Positions 34,197 to 43,900 of a stretch of 63,834 nt of DNA are shown here, one piece after another. Origin of the DNA: Methylobacterium sp. J-026 (lineage in GTDB: Bacteria; Pseudomonadota; Alphaproteobacteria; Rhizobiales; Beijerinckiaceae). Numbering within the stretch: position 1 is the stretch's first letter; each line of letters opens with the position of its first letter. The notes below the pieces were generated by a model, which did not search any database, had not been told where the DNA came from, and was given only the letters and a program-made list of their open reading frames with translations. The DNA is taken from the NCBI RefSeq assembly GCF_022829585.1, contig NZ_JAKSYC010000313.1, positions 1-63,834 of the forward strand, written 5' to 3'. Both the position numbers and the translations under genes were made by a program.

Positions 34197-34589
34197 TCAG
34201 GCGGCCTTGGCGGCCATCGTCGCGTGCTCGGCCTGAACCAGCACGTCGAGCGCGCGCCAGGGCTTCTGCATGTACACCGCCTGATCGGGCAGGCGCGCGT
34301 CCCGGCTCGCCCCGGACGTCACGACCACGCGGACATCCGGCCAGCGGCGGCCCACGGCCTGCGCGAGGGACACCCCGTCCATCGCCCCCGGCAGGCGCAC
34401 ATCCGCGAAGAGCAAAGCCACGGTGACGTCCGAGCGCTCCAGCACCGAGAGCGCCGCCTCGGCGCTCTCGCAGGCGATCACGCCGAGTTCCGTTTCTTCC
34501 AGCACCGCCGTCGCGAGGTCGCGGACCGACGCGTCGTCTTCGACGACGAGGGCGACGGGATTGGAACATTCGGCCTGTGCGCGATCCAT
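34197..34589 (-). CDS. Single-domain response regulator
   Basis: A 130-residue receiver: acidic pair in ALVVEDDASVRDL, phosphoacceptor Asp in LLFADVRLPGAMDG, Thr/Ser in VVVTSGAS, and Lys in VYMQKPWRALDVL. There is no output domain. Such small receivers are abundant in Methylobacterium-type genomes and often act in general stress or motility pathways; no partner kinase is adjacent. ATG 34589 is chosen because AGGAG lies 7 bases upstream; Met codons at 34613 and 34631 have no comparable site. It stands alone, between the rpsU terminator and a 321-base spacer. Confidence 0.85.
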   Translation of the reverse strand: MDRAQAECSNPVALVVEDDASVRDLATAVLEETELGVIACESAEAALSVLERSDVTVALLFADVRLPGAMDGVSLAQAVGRRWPDVRVVVTSGASRDARLPDQAVYMQKPWRALDVLVQAEHATMAAKAA

Positions 34590-34910
34590 GAAAATCTCCT
34601 GCTGTCGGTCCATTGCCCCGCGACGGGGCACGGCCTGCTCCGGCAGGCTTCTGATTCCCCGATTCGGCCATGCTGACCTGTCAGGAGCCGGCTCACAAGA
34701 GTCCGGCGCCGTCTGGCGGGCATGCCTGCCTCGCGGTCAGGCGGTGCCGATTTCGAGCGGAACGCCCGAATTTGGCGCACCGGACCGGCAGTTAAGACCC
34801 TGTTCACCGATGTGGACCGACTGTTAACCTCCTGCGACGGAACGTCTCCACCCCGGCGGGACAGGCCACCGGATCCAGCGCGGGCTGAAGCTGAAGGATC
34901 ACCGACCAAC
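34590..34910. promoter_or_regulatory. Divergent spacer with TTAA motifs
   Basis: No gene is seen. The spacer separates a minus-strand receiver gene and a plus-strand amidotransferase gene. It contains TTAA-N7-TTCA (34793-34807, seven of eight matches to a CtrA box) and another TTAAC near 34825. Function is unproven, but TTAA is rare in this GC-rich sequence. Confidence 0.35.
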
Positions 34911-35696
34911 ATGTGCCGTTTCCTCGCCTACAGCGGTGAGCCGGTCTTCCTCTCCGACCTCGTCTGCGCACCGACCCATTCGCTGGTGCACCAGTCGCTG
35001 CATGCCGACGAGGGGAAGACCGAGACCAACGGCGACGGGTTCGGGATCGGCTGGTACGCCGAGCGGCCGGAACCGGGCGTGTATCGGGACATCTCACCGG
35101 CCTGGTCGGACGAGAACCTGGTGAACCTGTGCGGGCAGGTGCGGGCGCGAACTTTCTTCGCGCATGTCCGCGCCTCCACGGGCACCGCGACCGCCCGGGC
35201 GAACTGTCATCCCTTCGCCTACGGCCGGCACCTGTTCATGCACAATGGCCAGATCGGCGGCTATCACCGGATCAAGCGCAGGCTCGAGGCGCTGATCCCG
35301 GACGCGTTCTACGACCACCGCCGGGGCAGCACCGATTCCGAGGCGATCTTCCTCCTGGCGCTGGCCAACGGGCTGGCCGAGGACCCCGTCGGCGCCATGG
35401 CGCGGACGCTCAAATCCGTCCGCGACCTGATGGACGCCGCCAATGTCTGCGAGCCGCTGCGCTTCACGGCCCTGCTCACCGACGGCGAGACGCTCACAGC
35501 CTATCGCTGGGCCTGCGACGGCCGGCCGCCGAGCCTGTATTATCGCGAGGGACCGGGCGGGATCGTCGTCGTCTCCGAGCCGATCGACGGCTGCCGCGAG
35601 GGCTGGCAGATCGTGCCGAAGGGCGCGACGCTGCGCGCCCGCCACGGAACCGCGACCGTCGTGGACGTGCCCGAGCGGACCCGCGCCGCAGCCTGA
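34911..35696 (+). CDS. Class II glutamine amidotransferase (YafJ/EgtC-like)
   Basis: A 261-residue Ntn-hydrolase with N-terminal nucleophile Cys2 (MCRFLAYSG) after removal of Met. GATase_4 motifs are present: SLHADEGKTETNGDGFGIGWY, FFAHVRASTGTATARANCHPF, LFMHNGQIGG and RGSTDSEAIFLLALANG. EgtC relatives hydrolyse gamma-glutamyl bonds in ergothioneine synthesis, but egtB/egtD are not adjacent, so the specific substrate is open. The ATG at 34911 is fixed by the requirement for Cys at position 2. The aldehyde dehydrogenase starts 101 bases downstream on the same strand and could be co-transcribed. Confidence 0.9.
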   Translation: MCRFLAYSGEPVFLSDLVCAPTHSLVHQSLHADEGKTETNGDGFGIGWYAERPEPGVYRDISPAWSDENLVNLCGQVRARTFFAHVRASTGTATARANCHPFAYGRHLFMHNGQIGGYHRIKRRLEALIPDAFYDHRRGSTDSEAIFLLALANGLAEDPVGAMARTLKSVRDLMDAANVCEPLRFTALLTDGETLTAYRWACDGRPPSLYYREGPGGIVVVSEPIDGCREGWQIVPKGATLRARHGTATVVDVPERTRAAA

Positions 35697-35797
35697 ATGA
35701 CCGCCGCCCCAGCCATGCCGCCACAGGCATTGCCCGGGCGCGCCAAAAGGCCACATTCCGGCTGGGGCCGCGCGTGCGGCCGGGCGGGAAACGATCG

Positions 35798-37231
35798 ATG
35801 TATCCGGATACCGAGCTTCACATCGCCGGACGCTGGCGTGCGGGTGTCGAACGGGAGACGCTGGCGGTCCTGAATCCCGCCACCGGCGAGACGATCGGCC
35901 AATGCGCGGTGGCCGGCACGGCGGATCTCGACGAGGCCCTGGAAGCCGCGGCCCGCGCCTTCCCGATCTGGCGGAAGGTGGCGCCCTTCGAGCGCGGCAA
36001 GGTGATGCGCAAGGCCGCCGACCTGCTGCGCGCCCGGGTCGACGAGATCGCCCGGATCATGACCCAGGAGCAGGGCAAGCCCCTGGCCGAGTCGCGCATC
36101 GAGACCCTGGCGGCGGCCGATATCATCGACTGGTTCGCCGAGGAGGGGAAGCGCGCCTACGGCCGTGTCATCCCCGGCCGCGCCGACGGCGTGCTTCAGG
36201 CCGTGGTGCGCGAGCCGGTGGGTCCGGTGGCCTGCTTCACACCCTGGAATTTCCCGATCAACCAGGCCGTCCGCAAGATCTCGGCGGCGCTCTGCACCGG
36301 CTGCACGGTGATCCTGAAGGGCCCCGAGGACACGCCGGCGAGCTGTGCCGCGCTGGTGCGGGCCTTCCTGGATGCCGGCATCCCGGGCGACGCCCTCTCG
36401 CTGGTCTACGGTGACCCGGCGACGATCTCGGCCTACCTCATCCCCCACCCGGTGATCCGCAAGATCTCGTTCACCGGCTCGACGGTGGTCGGCAAGAAGC
36501 TCGCCGCCCTGGCCGGCGAGCACATGAAGCGCGCGACCATGGAACTCGGCGGCCATGCCCCCGTGATCGTGTTCGGCGATGCCGACGTTGAGAAGGCCGT
36601 GTCGGTCCTCGCCCCGTCCAAGTTCCGCAATGCCGGCCAGGTCTGCGTCTCGCCGACCCGGTTCCTGGTGCACGATTCGGTGTTCGACCGGTTCGTCGAG
36701 GGCTTCACCCGCTACGCGAAGGGCGCGAAGGTCGGCGACGGCCTCGATCCGGACACCACGATGGGCCCGCTGATTCACGGGCGCCGGCTCGAGGCGATCG
36801 AGGCGCTCACGGCAGACGCCGAATCCGCCGGGGCGTCCCTGCGGGCCGGCGGCAAGCGCATCGGCAATCGCGGCAACTTCTTCGAGCCGACGGTCTTCAC
36901 CGAGGTGCCGCTGACGGCCCAGATGATGAACGAGGAGCCGTTCGGTCCGGTCGCGATGATCAACCGCTTCTCCGAGGACGACGAGGCCCTGACCGAGGCC
37001 AACCGGTTGCCCTACGGGCTCGCGGCCTACGCTTACACCCGCTCGGCCGAGCGGGCGGCCCGGGTCTCGAACACGGTGGAGAGCGGGATGGTCTCCATCA
37101 ACCACCACGGCCTCGCCCTTCCCGAGACGCCGTTCGGCGGTGTCAAGGAGTCCGGCTACGGCAGCGAGGGCGGCACCGAGGCGCTCGATGCCTATCTGGT
37201 GACCAAGTTCGTCACGCAGGCGAATTTCTGA
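35798..37231 (+). CDS. NAD(P)-dependent aldehyde dehydrogenase, succinate-semialdehyde type
   Basis: A 477-residue ALDH-superfamily enzyme. Cofactor and catalytic motifs: FTPWNFPINQ, the Rossmann turn FTGSTVVGKKLA, the general base Glu in MELGGHAP, catalytic Cys in NAGQVCVSPTR, and the C-terminal EEPFGPV and PFGGVKESGYGSEGG. Length and motif set place it near succinate-semialdehyde dehydrogenases, which feed GABA-derived carbon to succinate, but the CVSPTR active-site context is not the classic GabD form. Substrate is therefore uncertain. ATG 35798 is selected by the standard N-terminal start MYPDTELHIAGRW and a G-rich site about 12 bases upstream. Confidence 0.88.
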   Translation: MYPDTELHIAGRWRAGVERETLAVLNPATGETIGQCAVAGTADLDEALEAAARAFPIWRKVAPFERGKVMRKAADLLRARVDEIARIMTQEQGKPLAESRIETLAAADIIDWFAEEGKRAYGRVIPGRADGVLQAVVREPVGPVACFTPWNFPINQAVRKISAALCTGCTVILKGPEDTPASCAALVRAFLDAGIPGDALSLVYGDPATISAYLIPHPVIRKISFTGSTVVGKKLAALAGEHMKRATMELGGHAPVIVFGDADVEKAVSVLAPSKFRNAGQVCVSPTRFLVHDSVFDRFVEGFTRYAKGAKVGDGLDPDTTMGPLIHGRRLEAIEALTADAESAGASLRAGGKRIGNRGNFFEPTVFTEVPLTAQMMNEEPFGPVAMINRFSEDDEALTEANRLPYGLAAYAYTRSAERAARVSNTVESGMVSINHHGLALPETPFGGVKESGYGSEGGTEALDAYLVTKFVTQANF

Positions 37232-37340
37232 CCCGCCGGCGCGCCTCCGGCAGGCCCTGAGCGCCGTGCCCATCCGCCCGGTGACGGGTGCGGCGCCGGC
37301 GCATCGCCCGAAGGCGGGCAGGCATCGTTCGGAACGAACT

Positions 37341-37547
37341 TTAATAATGGGGCGGCGGAGGCTCCGGCAAGCCCGGCGCCGACCGGGCCGCCGCCTCGTC
37401 CATCTGATCCCGCAGCCCCTGGATCTGCCGCGCGAGACGGTCGATCTGTTGCCACTGGTCGGTCACGGTACGGTTCAGATCCTCGATGGTCGCCTCCTGC
37501 TCGGTGAGGCGGATCTCCAGGCGCTCGATCCGGCTTGACGCGTCCAT
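37341..37547 (-). CDS. slyX: SlyX family protein
   Basis: A 68-residue coiled-coil protein: IERLEIRLTEQEATIEDLNRTVTDQWQQIDRLARQIQGLRDQM with a Pro-rich end PEPPPPHY, the family hallmark. Length matches SlyX (about 70). Function is unknown; in E. coli slyX lies near slyD. ATG 37547 is selected by GGGGGA about 7 bases upstream; the longer frame to 37634 adds a non-conserved basic stretch. It converges on the aldehyde dehydrogenase gene. Confidence 0.85.
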   Translation of the reverse strand: MDASSRIERLEIRLTEQEATIEDLNRTVTDQWQQIDRLARQIQGLRDQMDEAAARSAPGLPEPPPPHY

Positions 37548-37988
37548 TTCCGATCCCCCGTGCAGGCCTGTCAGCCGATCGCGACCGCGTCCGGCTGCCT
37601 CACAGGCTGCGAAGCGTTTGACAAGGCTTCCCACACGCCGTGGGGGGAGGCCGCCGGTGATGCGGCGCGTTCCGACCCGGTCCGAGACGGAGCTGTCGTG
37701 GACGCCGGGCCCCGGTGAGCCGCCGCGATAGCCCGGCGCGATGACGAGGCCCGAAAGCCCTGCGTCCCACGAACAGCAAACCTACAGATTATCGGGTCGC
37801 ATCATAAACTGATTTGCGGTCATGAACTCGGATCGGCCCGAACGGTAGAGCGGTTTCTAGCCCGCGGTCGCATGAGTCGTCACCTGACGATCCGGCTGTA
37901 TTCAGTTTCTGAAGATCGGGCATTGTAAATTGTTAACCTATCTAACGTAAAAATGCGCCGACAAGACGATAACGGATTGGGCCGGGCG
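37548..37988. promoter_or_regulatory. Intergenic region upstream of slyX and a chemoreceptor gene
   Basis: No supported gene. From about 37780 to 37960 the sequence is markedly more AT-rich than anywhere nearby, with GTTAACC and TAACGTAAAA stretches, and probably holds the chemoreceptor promoter. I cannot assign a specific sigma factor. Confidence 0.45.
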
Positions 37989-39464
37989 ATGGCGATGTTT
38001 GGTTTACGCACGGACACGCCCCTGACGGCGATTGACCGGACCACCGGACGGATCGAATTCGACCTCGACGGCAAGGTCACGGATGCCAACGCGATCTTCC
38101 TCGATCTCGTCGGCTATACCCTGGCGGAGATCCGCGGGCGCCACCACAGCCTGTTCGTGCCGGACGCCGAGCGCACGAGCCCGGACTATGGCGCCTTCTG
38201 GGATCGCCTGCGCGCGGGCAAGCCCGAAGTGCGGGATTTCGCCCGGGTCACCAAGTCCGGACGAGTTATCTGGATCAAGGGCTCCTACAACCCGATCCTC
38301 GACCGCGCCGGGAAGGCGGTCAAGGTCGTGAAGCTCGCCACGGACGTGACCGAGGAGCGGACCCGCAACGCGCTGTTCGCCGGCCAGGTCGCGGCCATCA
38401 ATAGCTCGCAGGCGGTGATCCGCTTCACCCTCGACGGCACCATCACCGATGCCAACGCGAATTTCCTCTCGACCATGGGGTACAGCCTCGCGGAGGTGCG
38501 CGGGCAGCATCACCGGATGTTCCTGCCGCCGGCGGAGGCCGCGAGTTCGGACTACGCGGCGTTCTGGGCGGCCCTCGCGGAGGGGCGCCATCAGGCCGGC
38601 GAGTTCCGGCGGATCGCCAAGGGCAGCCGCGTCGTCTGGATCTTCGGCGCCTACAACCCGATCCTCGATGCCGAGGGCAAGCCCTGCGCGGTCGTCAAGT
38701 TCGCCACCGACGTGACGCGGCAGGTCGAGGACCGGCAGCGCCGGGCCGAGGGCCAGCGCGTCATCGACGGGGATATCGCGGCGATCCGGGATTCGATGAG
38801 CCGCGTCGTCCAGCAGGCCGACGAGACCGCGGAGGCCTCGGACCGGACCGCCCGTAACGTGCAGGCGGTCGCCGCCGGCTCGGAGGAGTTCTCCGCCTCG
38901 ATCGAGGAGCTGAGCCGCCACGCGCTCCTGGCGAAATCCTCCGTGGACAAGGTCGTCACCCGCGCCGAGGAGGCCGGGGCGATCGTCGTGGGCCTGACCG
39001 GCGCCGCCGATCGGATCGGCGCCGCCGTGAGCCTAATCCGCTCCATCGCCGACCAGACCAACCTCCTCGCGCTGAACGCCACGATCGAGGCCGCACGGGC
39101 GGGGGCGGCCGGAAAGGGTTTCGCGGTGGTCGCCGCCGAGGTGAAGGCGCTGGCGGAACAGACGGCCCGGGCGACCGGGGAGATCGGCACCCAGATCGCG
39201 GCCGTGCAGACCGAGACCGCCCGGGCCGTGGCCGCCATCGACGGGATCGGCTCGACCATCGAGCAGCTCAGCGAGATCACGCTCAGCGTGTCGTCCGCGG
39301 TGACCGAGCAGGCGGCGGTGACCCGCGACCTCACCGAGAACATGCAATCGGCCGCCCACAGCGTCGAGACCGCGCGCGCGGCGATGACCGAGATCGCGGC
39401 CTCGGCGGCCTCGGTGGACGCATCGGTGCGCAAGGTCTCCGAAGCGGCGCGGGCCCTGGCCTGA
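37989..39464 (+). CDS. Soluble methyl-accepting chemotaxis protein with two PAS domains
   Basis: About 491 residues with no membrane helix. Two tandem PAS domains (about 8-125 and 130-245) share the repeats FDLDGKVTDANAIFLDLVGYTLAEIRG and FTLDGTITDANANFLSTMGYSLAEVRG, each ending SYNPILDxxGK-like or AYNPILDAEGK. A PAC linker leads to a cytoplasmic MCP signalling domain with the hairpin tip IADQTNLLALNATIEAARAGAAGKGFAVVAAEVKALAEQT. PAS domains may bind haem, flavin or a metabolite to sense redox or oxygen. ATG 37953 adds 12 residues and is an alternative start; 37989 follows a better purine-rich stretch. It converges on the diguanylate cyclase. Confidence 0.9.
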   Translation: MAMFGLRTDTPLTAIDRTTGRIEFDLDGKVTDANAIFLDLVGYTLAEIRGRHHSLFVPDAERTSPDYGAFWDRLRAGKPEVRDFARVTKSGRVIWIKGSYNPILDRAGKAVKVVKLATDVTEERTRNALFAGQVAAINSSQAVIRFTLDGTITDANANFLSTMGYSLAEVRGQHHRMFLPPAEAASSDYAAFWAALAEGRHQAGEFRRIAKGSRVVWIFGAYNPILDAEGKPCAVVKFATDVTRQVEDRQRRAEGQRVIDGDIAAIRDSMSRVVQQADETAEASDRTARNVQAVAAGSEEFSASIEELSRHALLAKSSVDKVVTRAEEAGAIVVGLTGAADRIGAAVSLIRSIADQTNLLALNATIEAARAGAAGKGFAVVAAEVKALAEQTARATGEIGTQIAAVQTETARAVAAIDGIGSTIEQLSEITLSVSSAVTEQAAVTRDLTENMQSAAHSVETARAAMTEIAASAASVDASVRKVSEAARALA

Positions 39465-39470
39465 CCGCCC

Positions 39471-39489
39471 GGCCGGAGCCACGCCGGCC
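39471..39489. terminator. Hairpin between chemoreceptor and cyclase genes
   Basis: GGCCGG (39471-39476) and CCGGCC (39484-39489) form a perfect 6-bp stem with a 7-base loop, exactly filling the gap between two convergent stop codons. There is no T-run, so terminator strength is doubtful. Confidence 0.35.
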
Positions 39490-40653
39490 TCAGGCGGCCC
39501 GCACGGCGGCGATCTCGGCCACGGCGACGCGGTCGCGACCGCTGTTCTTGGCGACGTAGAGCGCGGCATCGGCCCGGCGCATCAGCGCGTCGAACCCGAT
39601 TCCGTCGCGGGTCTGGGCGATCCCGATGCTGACGCTGACGCGCAGTTCGGGGAGTTCGGGCACGGCGAGGCCGGCGAAGGTTCGGCGCAGTTCCTCGGCC
39701 CGGGCCAGGGCCTCCGCGGCTGAGGCCCCCGGCAGGAAGCAGGCGAATTCCTCGCCCCCGAGGCGGCCCAGCGGCGCGTCCGGCGGCAGCAGGGCGGTCG
39801 CCATGGCACAGAAGCCGACCAGCACCGCGTCGCCGACCGCATGCCCGTGGCGATCGTTGACGGCCTTGAACCGGTCGAGGTCGAGGAGCAGCAGCGCCCC
39901 ACTCTCCCGGTTCGCGAGCGCCCTGTGGGCCGCCTCCGCGAAGGCCCGGCGGTTGCGCACGCCCGTGAGCGGATCCGTGGACGCGGCGACGCGCTGCTCG
40001 CGCTCGGCCCGCTCCTTGACCAGGGCCATCAGGGTAAAGGCCGACGCGATCGAGAACAGCATGGTGACGAAACACAGGATCGCCACCCAGGGCGAGGCCA
40101 GCGGGGTCGTGCCGAGCTGCGGCGGCGCCAGCAGCGTCGAGGGAATACGCACGAGATAGAAGGCGCCGTGCAGCCCGAGCACGGCGGCGGCCGTGATCCG
40201 GGAGGCCAGCCACTCCCCGCGGCCGCGCCAGAACTCCAGGGCCGCACCGCCGCAATAGACCGTCGCCACCGCGGAGGCGTACACGATGCGCAGCACGAGC
40301 GACGCGTAGAAGTCCGGGATGAGGCAGAGCGCGCACCAGACCAGAGCGCCCGCCATCGCCACGGCGACGCGCGGAGGCCGACGCTCGAAGGCGCGGACAC
40401 CGCTCCAGATCAGGCCGTAGGCGCTCAGCACCACGGCGTTGGACAGGCCGATCGAGAGCAGGTCGGGGATCTGCCCCCTCAGGGCGAGGCCGGCGGAGCC
40501 CGCCGCCCCAACGAGATGCGCGGCCCCCCACAGGGCAAGCGCCCGGACCTCGGGCGCCTGCCGCCACGTCGTCAGGAACAGCAATCCCACCAGCAGCGTG
40601 ATGGTGGAATTGACGATGAGCAGGGTCGCAGGATCAAGATGCAGGCCGTCCAT
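39490..40653 (-). CDS. Membrane diguanylate cyclase (GGDEF)
   Basis: A 387-residue protein with about six or seven N-terminal membrane helices (about 10-215) and a C-terminal GGDEF domain. Domain motifs: DPLTGVRNRRAFAE, LLLLDLDRFKAVNDRHGHAVGDAVL, and the active-site loop LGRLGGEEFACFLPG (GGEEF), consistent with an active cyclase making c-di-GMP from GTP. The usual RxxD inhibitory site is not evident just upstream: the residues there are LLPPDAPLGRLGGEEF. ATG 40653 has GGAG 5 bases upstream. It is convergent with the soluble chemoreceptor; both could feed motility decisions together with the flagellar genes nearby. Confidence 0.9.
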   Translation of the reverse strand: MDGLHLDPATLLIVNSTITLLVGLLFLTTWRQAPEVRALALWGAAHLVGAAGSAGLALRGQIPDLLSIGLSNAVVLSAYGLIWSGVRAFERRPPRVAVAMAGALVWCALCLIPDFYASLVLRIVYASAVATVYCGGAALEFWRGRGEWLASRITAAAVLGLHGAFYLVRIPSTLLAPPQLGTTPLASPWVAILCFVTMLFSIASAFTLMALVKERAEREQRVAASTDPLTGVRNRRAFAEAAHRALANRESGALLLLDLDRFKAVNDRHGHAVGDAVLVGFCAMATALLPPDAPLGRLGGEEFACFLPGASAAEALARAEELRRTFAGLAVPELPELRVSVSIGIAQTRDGIGFDALMRRADAALYVAKNSGRDRVAVAEIAAVRAA

Positions 40654-40972
40654 CGATCTCCACAAGCCGACTACGGGGGTCCCGTCCCGCTCTGCCGTGT
40701 TCGCGCACAGGCGGCAGCGAATCAGCGAAGACAGATATCAGCAGAGCTTAGACTGTCCGAAAACCGAATCCTATGCCTGTATTGGCTCGCAATTGAGCGG
40801 CGCGACCACTCACAATTGCAAGACGGCACTGGAGTCCGGGACGCGCGCGACGCGTTCGGCCGCCTCCGCCCAAGCCTGAGATCGCGTGGGCGCGCAATGC
40901 CGAAGTGTCCCTCACCCCTGCGGCGGGCATCGTCTCGAGAGGGGGGCACCCTTCGGGACGATGCGCGCACGG
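40654..40972. other. Intergenic region with an inverted repeat
   Basis: No gene is supported. It includes the promoter side of the cyclase gene and the 3' side of the peptide-synthetase gene. An 8-bp inverted repeat, GCATCGTC (40927-40934) and GACGATGC (40957-40964), encloses a 22-base loop just after the synthetase stop codon and may act as its terminator, though without a T-run. Confidence 0.4.
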
Positions 40973-43900
40973 TCAGGCGACGTGGATCACCGGGACCGCG
41001 GGGGCGCCCTCCCACTCGGTGTTGGCGGGGATCGACTCGCCCTTCATGACGATGGTGAGCGGGCGCAGCCGGGCGAAGTCGCCGACCTTGGTGTCGTACA
41101 GCACCGTCGAGAACGCCCCCACCGAGACGCCCTTGCCCACGATCACCCGGCCGATCTTCATGATCCGGTCCTCGTAGAGGTGGGTCTGGAGCGCCGACAC
41201 CCGGTTGATCGTGGCGTAGTCGCCGATCGTCACGCAGTCGAACTCGGTGATGTCGGTGGTGAGCATGCAGACGCCCTTGCCGACCTTCACCCCGAACAGC
41301 CTGAGCACCCAGGGCAGGAACGGCGTGCCCTGGAGATGCTCCAGCAGGACCTTGCCGGCGAGCCCCCAATAGGCCACCGCGATGGCCTCGGTGCGCATGG
41401 CCCACCAGGACCACATCGGCTGCATGCCGGGCTTGTAGACGCCCATCAGCAGCCACTTCATCGCGATCACCGCCGCGGACTGGATCAGCGCGATGGCGAC
41501 GCTCGCCGCGACGAAGCTGAAGGCCAGGCCCGACCAATCCTTCTCAAGGATCGCCGGGTAGAAGTACCAATCGATCACCGTGATCGCGAGGGTGATGTAG
41601 AGCATCGGCGAGAACGAGGTCGCGAAGGCCTCGAACACGCCGCGCCGGATCTTCGGCCAGAGCCCGGGCTCGTAGGTCTGAGCGTTCGATCCGAGATCGA
41701 TCCGCTGGCGGGCGGGCAGCCGGATCGGCGGCGAGCCGAACCAGGTCTCGCCGGGGCTCATGGCGTCGTTCGCGGGCGGCTTCGACTTGATGCCGATGAG
41801 CACGTCGTCGGGGATGATCGCCCCGGGCGGGACCACGGCGTCGTTGCCGACGAAGACCCGGGCCCCGGTGCGGGTGGGCTCCAGGTGCATCCAGCCGCGC
41901 CGGATTTCCTCCTCGCCGTACACCACCTCGTCGGCGATGAAGTTCTTGGGCCCAACATCGGCGAGGTCGTAGCGGCCGCCGAGATTCGTGGAGATCTCCG
42001 CGCCCTGGCCCATCCGGGCGCCCATCATCCGGTACCAGGCCCGCATGTACACGGTGGCGAACAACGACGAGAGCGTCTCCAGCGTCACCTCGACGGCGAG
42101 CGCCAGCGACCATTTCCGCAGGTAGAACAGCGAGTGCACCGAGTAGGTGCCGTGCCGCGTCCGCGGCAGCAGGACCCAGCGGATGCCGGCGATCAGCAGC
42201 ACCGTGCCGGCGGTCATCAGCATGGCGGTCGGCCAGGTGAGGATCGGCAGGTACCAGTGATAGTCGATATCGGTCATGTCGGAGAGCGAGTCCGAGATCT
42301 GATCGAAGATGAAGAATGCCGGGAAGATCGGCAGCAGGCCCACCGCCGGGATCACGCCGAGCAGCACGACATAGGCGGCCATGAAGGCGGCCCGCCGCGT
42401 CCACGAGGCGTCGGCGGGTTCCGGCAGTGCGGAAAGGTCGGCCATCCCGACCCTGCGGCCGGGGGACCCGTCCCAGGCCTCGGCGGGCCCGACCCGGGTC
42501 CCGGCCGGGATCGTGGTGAGATCGGCGATCTCGGCCTGCGGGCCGATCACCGTGTCGTGGCTGATCACGCAGGAGGTGCCCACCGCCGCATCGGCGCCGA
42601 TCTCGACGCGGCCGATCACCAGCTCGTTGCCCATGATCTCGGCATTGGCGATGACGAGGCGGCCGCCGAGCGACGCGCCGTCGCCGATGGTCAGGAGATC
42701 GGGGGCGCCGACCTCGATGTCGGAGATGAGGGTGTCGCGGCCGACCCGGGCGCCCATCAGGCGCAGGTAGATCGCGATGGCCGGCGAGCCCTGCAGCCAC
42801 TTGACGTGCACCAGGGGCGCCAGCCGCTGCGCCAGCCACCAGCGATAGTAGTAGGTCCCCCAGAGCGGATAGCGGCCCGGCTTGGTCTTGCCCAGGATCA
42901 GCCACTTGCCGGCCACCGCCACCACCGCGGTCACGCCGTTGATCGCCACGTAGACGAGCAGCAGCACGCCGAGTTCGGCGAAGAAGCTGAGCCCGCCGCC
43001 GGTGAGCAGCAGATAGGTCACGAACATGCCGAGCCACTGCGCGGTGGCGAGCGCGATCACGACGGGCAGCGCGACGAGTTGCGCGAGGCCGCACAGCGCC
43101 CGGCGCAGGAGCGGCGGCGGCGCGAAGCTCAGGTCGCGGATGGACGCGGCGGCGCCCATGCCGCCGGTCCGCTCGATCAGCGCATCGGCCATCGCCCGCA
43201 CGGTGCGCAGGGCGTAGACGTCCGGGAGGGTGATGCCGGCCAGCGCCGGGCTCTCGCGCACCGCCGAGACGAACCGGGCGGCAAGCAGCGAGTGGCCCCC
43301 GAGATCGGCGAAGAAATCCCCCGTCAGCGGGATCGGCTGGTTCCCGAACACCTGCTTGGCGGCGGCGACGAGGGCGGCCTCGGTCTCGTTGGCCGGAGGC
43401 TCCTGCTCGCCGTCGGCCGAGACCACGGTGAGCGGGGCGATCTTCAGCGCCTTGCGGTCGACCTTGCCCGAGGTCAGGCGTGGCAGCGTCTCCGTCACCT
43501 CGAAATGGCCCGGCACCATGTAGGGCGGCATCTGCCCGGCGAGGATCCGGCGCAGGGCGGCGGTCTCGATCGTGTGGCCGCGCTCCGGGATCAGGAAGGC
43601 GACCAGGCGGTCGACGCCATCGTCCTGCCGCAGCACCACCGCGGCCTGGTTGATGTCGGGCACGCTCCGGATCCGCGCCTCGATCTCCCCGAGCTCCACG
43701 CGGAAGCCGCGGATCTTGACCTGATCGTCGATCCGGCCGTGGAACACGATCCGGCCGGCGGCGTCGAGGGAGACCGCGTCGCCCGAGCGGTACAGGATCG
43801 GATCGGTTCCGTCGGACGCGAACGGGTTGGCGATGAATTTTTCCGCCGTCAGTTCGGGGCGCGCGAGGTAGCCGCGGGCGACGCCGGGGCCGCCGATCAG